Assembly (NCBI GenBank): GCA_910588985.1
Contig: CAJURO010000025.1
Coordinates: 1 to 23,740 of the forward strand
Origin: an uncultured Eggerthellaceae bacterium
Lineage (GTDB): Bacteria; Actinomycetota; Coriobacteriia; Coriobacteriales; Eggerthellaceae
DNA: 23,740 nt
Direction: 5' to 3'
Part shown: positions 22,609-23,740 of the stretch, one piece after another
Layout: each line of letters starts with the position of its first letter
Numbering within the stretch: position 1 is the first letter of the stretch
Translations under genes and position numbers: made by a program
The notes under the pieces: model-generated
Database searches by the model: none
What the model was told of the DNA's origin: nothing
The model's input: the letters and a program-made list of their open reading frames with translations, nothing else

Positions 22609-22695
22609 ATGTTGTTCTTCGGAGATCCGTCCACGGCCTCGATCTGCCTTACCGTTGGCCCTGATGGGACCAACTGCGTCAGGATCGGTCTTTAG
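22609..22695 (+). CDS. Candidate RiPP precursor peptide
   Basis: This 28-codon frame begins 13 bases after the radical SAM stop behind AAAGGAGGTG, 4-5 bases from its ATG, one of the best ribosome sites in the window. The peptide starts MLFFGDPSTAS and continues ICLTVGPDGTNCVRIGL. Two Cys (13 and 23) bracket a Gly-Pro-Asp-Gly-Thr-Asn turn, and the C-terminus is hydrophobic. The frame ends before a strong hairpin, closing a two-gene unit. Cys residues near Asp and Asn suit thioether-type modification by a SPASM enzyme. No known precursor family is recognised, and there is no obvious cleavage motif or exporter next door. It could instead be a leader peptide, but the ribosome site and position favour a substrate. 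Confidence 0.65.
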   Translation: MLFFGDPSTASICLTVGPDGTNCVRIGL

Positions 22696-22708
22696 CGTGG
22701 ATCAGTTC

Positions 22709-22749
22709 GCTCTCGCTCAGGCGCTTGTTCTGAGCGGGAGCATCTTTGT
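22709..22749 (+). terminator. Terminator-like hairpin after the peptide gene
   Basis: A 12-bp stem (GCTCTCGCTCAG with CTGAGCGGGAGC, one T-G pair) with a 9-base loop is followed by ATCTTTGT. The T-run is modest. It starts 13 bases after the peptide stop. Confidence 0.65.
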
Positions 22750-22779
22750 ATGGCCAAACGCCGAGAGGGGGAATGCACT

Positions 22780-23283
22780 ATGGTTGGATCGTTCCTGAAC
22801 ATGAAGCGTGTCTGCAATATCATCCGCGCACTTTCGATCGTATGCCTCATCTTCTTCGCTATCATCTATGTAGCTTTTCTTGTTGCTTGCCTCTTGTCTC
22901 CACAGCCTCAACAAGCCCTTGGTGCGATCGTATACACCATCTTGCATGGCACGATGATCTGCGCGATCTTCACTCTGATCATCTTAGGGCTCTCAGATGT
23001 AATGAAAGGCCACTCGCCCTTCACGGACAAGCAAGTGCGCCGCCTTGTCATCGCCGGATTCCTTTTCCTCGCAATCGCCCTTGTTGAGCTCGTCTTTCCT
23101 CTTGATATGAGCTGGAACCTCGCAGGAGGGTCAGAGGCACATATCATGCTCGATGCTTCAACGATTTCCGCTGGTACGAATGTGAATGTTGCGGCATTGC
23201 TTTTCGCTTTTGCATCTTTCTGTTTGTCAGCGATCTTTAAATATGGAATAATCCTACAAAAGCTATCGGATGATACTGTCTAG
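22780..23283 (+). CDS. DUF2975-type membrane protein
   Basis: This 167-residue protein has four hydrophobic segments: ALSIVCLIFFAIIYVAFLVA, a second around YTILHGTMICAIFTLIILG, a third FLFLAIALVELVFPL and a fourth AALLFAFASFCLSAIFKYG. The charged loop KGHSPFTDKQVRRL between the second and third is characteristic of DUF2975 proteins. These are typically encoded next to a small Xre-type regulator, as here (gap 19 bases). Their function is unknown. Two starts are possible: ATG at 22780 (AGGGGG 7-8 nt upstream, chosen) or ATG at 22750 (adds MAKRREGECT, GGGAG 9 nt upstream). It follows the peptide gene's hairpin by about 40 bases. Confidence 0.82.
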   Translation: MVGSFLNMKRVCNIIRALSIVCLIFFAIIYVAFLVACLLSPQPQQALGAIVYTILHGTMICAIFTLIILGLSDVMKGHSPFTDKQVRRLVIAGFLFLAIALVELVFPLDMSWNLAGGSEAHIMLDASTISAGTNVNVAALLFAFASFCLSAIFKYGIILQKLSDDTV

Positions 23284-23302
23284 AACGATGAGGTAGGATG
23301 CA

Positions 23303-23542
23303 ATGGCTATCATTTCAAGACTCGACCGTGTTATGGCCGATAAAAAGGTTTCCGTTAACGATCTTGCTGCAGCTATCGACCTTGCGCCGAACAACATCTC
23401 GCGCATCAAGACAGGTCGTATCAAGGCGGTTCGCTTCTCGACCCTCGACGGCATCTGCCGCGTGCTCAAATGCCAGCCTGGCGATCTGATGGAATATGTC
23501 CCTGATGATGAGGTCGAAGAGATGTTCAGCTTCTGCGTCTAA
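23303..23542 (+). CDS. Small Xre/YozG-type HTH regulator
   Basis: This 79-residue DNA-binding protein is a compact helix-turn-helix of the Cro/CI type. The recognition region is VSVNDLAAAIDLAPNNISRIKTGRIKAVR, followed by FSTLDGICRVLKCQPGDLMEY, the usual continuation in YozG-like regulators paired with DUF2975 proteins. AGGATGC lies just upstream of the ATG. It probably controls its own pair. Regulation of the neighbouring peptide locus is possible but not shown by the sequence. It ends at the perfect palindromic terminator at 23559. Confidence 0.9.
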   Translation: MAIISRLDRVMADKKVSVNDLAAAIDLAPNNISRIKTGRIKAVRFSTLDGICRVLKCQPGDLMEYVPDDEVEEMFSFCV

Positions 23543-23558
23543 GCCCATCGAGCGCAAT

Positions 23559-23600
23559 CACAAAAAAAGACCTCGCTTGCAAGCGAGGTCTTTTTTTGTG
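23559..23600. terminator. Bidirectional terminator
   Basis: A perfect 42-bp palindrome centred on GACCTCGCTTG/CAAGCGAGGTC, flanked by A7 and T7 runs, gives a strong intrinsic terminator on both strands. It ends the HTH transcript and blocks readthrough from the right. Confidence 0.95.
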
Positions 23601-23640
23601 ACAAGGAACAGGGAATGGCTCAGAGATCATGCCCTGTCAT

Positions 23641-23677
23641 AAAAAAATCCCCTGCTTGCATGACCAAGCAGGGGATT
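23641..23677 (-). terminator. Terminator of rpsI
   Basis: On the minus strand, a 13-bp stem AATCCCCTGCTTG / CAAGCAGGGGATT with a six-base loop is followed by a T-run. It lies 11 bases after the rpsI stop. Confidence 0.93.
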
Positions 23678-23688
23678 CGCAATGCGCT

Positions 23689-23740
23689 TTAGCGCTTGGA
23701 GAACTGCGGACGCTTGCGAGCTTTCTTCAGACCGTACTTC
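23689..23740 (-). CDS. rpsI: 30S ribosomal protein S9, C-terminal end (partial)
   Basis: Only the last 16 codons are in the window, on the minus strand: KYGLKKARKRPQFSKR followed by TAA. This conserved basic tail, which reaches the ribosomal P-site tRNA, is diagnostic of S9. The gene continues beyond the right edge, and rplM probably lies further upstream as in most bacteria. Confidence 0.93.
   Translation of the reverse strand, partial: KYGLKKARKRPQFSKR

Noticed and set aside
22592..22798. 68-codon plus-strand frame overlapping the peptide gene
   Set aside because: It starts on a GTG overlapping the radical SAM stop with no ribosome site and reads through the hairpin; the 28-codon frame is far better supported.
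1..23740. CRISPR array or toxin-antitoxin locus
   Set aside because: No regularly spaced direct repeats and no Cas or toxin-antitoxin pair were seen. The DUF2975/Xre pair lacks toxin features.

Overview
The window reads as chromosome of an anaerobic actinobacterium, most likely Coriobacteriia (gut or oral Atopobium/Olsenella/Collinsella/Eggerthella relatives). This is inferred from moderately GC-rich coding sequence, strong AGGAG-type ribosome sites, a class III (oxygen-sensitive) ribonucleotide reductase, rubrerythrin, a type III glutamine synthetase and a 'GGFFG' PurF paralogue. No genus can be fixed from sequence reading alone.

Layout. 1-3.6 kb (all minus strand): tcdA-like tRNA dehydratase, rplL and rplJ with a structured leader, and an MtaD-type amidohydrolase. 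3.6-4.2 kb: tRNA-Ala(GGC), its terminator, a hairpin cassette ending in a second copy of the tRNA 3' end, another terminator, and palindromic repeat copy A. 4.2-5.1 kb (plus): SPFH/stomatin protein. 5.3-9.2 kb (minus): nrdD-mscS-nrdG, with a mechanosensitive channel between the reductase and its activase, behind a good NrdR box. 9.5-10.8 kb (minus): a degenerate homocysteine-methyltransferase-like protein coupled to a small unknown protein. 10.9 kb: tRNA-Arg(CCT). 11.0-15.9 kb (minus): two membrane proteins, IMP dehydrogenase and an M18 aminopeptidase. 16.0-16.6 kb (plus): rubrerythrin. 16.65-17.15 kb has no gene; it holds the rubrerythrin terminator, repeat copy B, the glnN terminator and repeat copy A' (inverted, near-identical to A). 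17.1-19.2 kb (minus): glnN; divergent from it, 19.5-20.9 kb (plus): PurF paralogue. 20.9-21.1 kb: a 193-bp foldback (MITE-like) element, with a partial relative at the left edge of the window. 21.1-21.37 kb: AT-rich promoter region. 21.4-22.7 kb (plus): radical SAM/SPASM enzyme, a 28-residue peptide gene and a terminator-like hairpin. 22.8-23.5 kb (plus): DUF2975-type membrane protein and a small Xre-type regulator. The right edge holds the 3' end of rpsI (minus).

Most genes are housekeeping. The most interesting unit is the radical SAM/SPASM enzyme with an N-terminal PqqD-like (peptide-binding) region, immediately followed by a short two-cysteine peptide with an excellent ribosome site and its own hairpin: a candidate RiPP (ribosomally made, enzyme-modified peptide) locus. 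Second are the structured repeats. Three copies of a ~145-bp hairpin element each lie just 3' of a gene and in that gene's orientation; A and B keep the fold while changing sequence. The tRNA-Ala tail cassette is a separate structured element.
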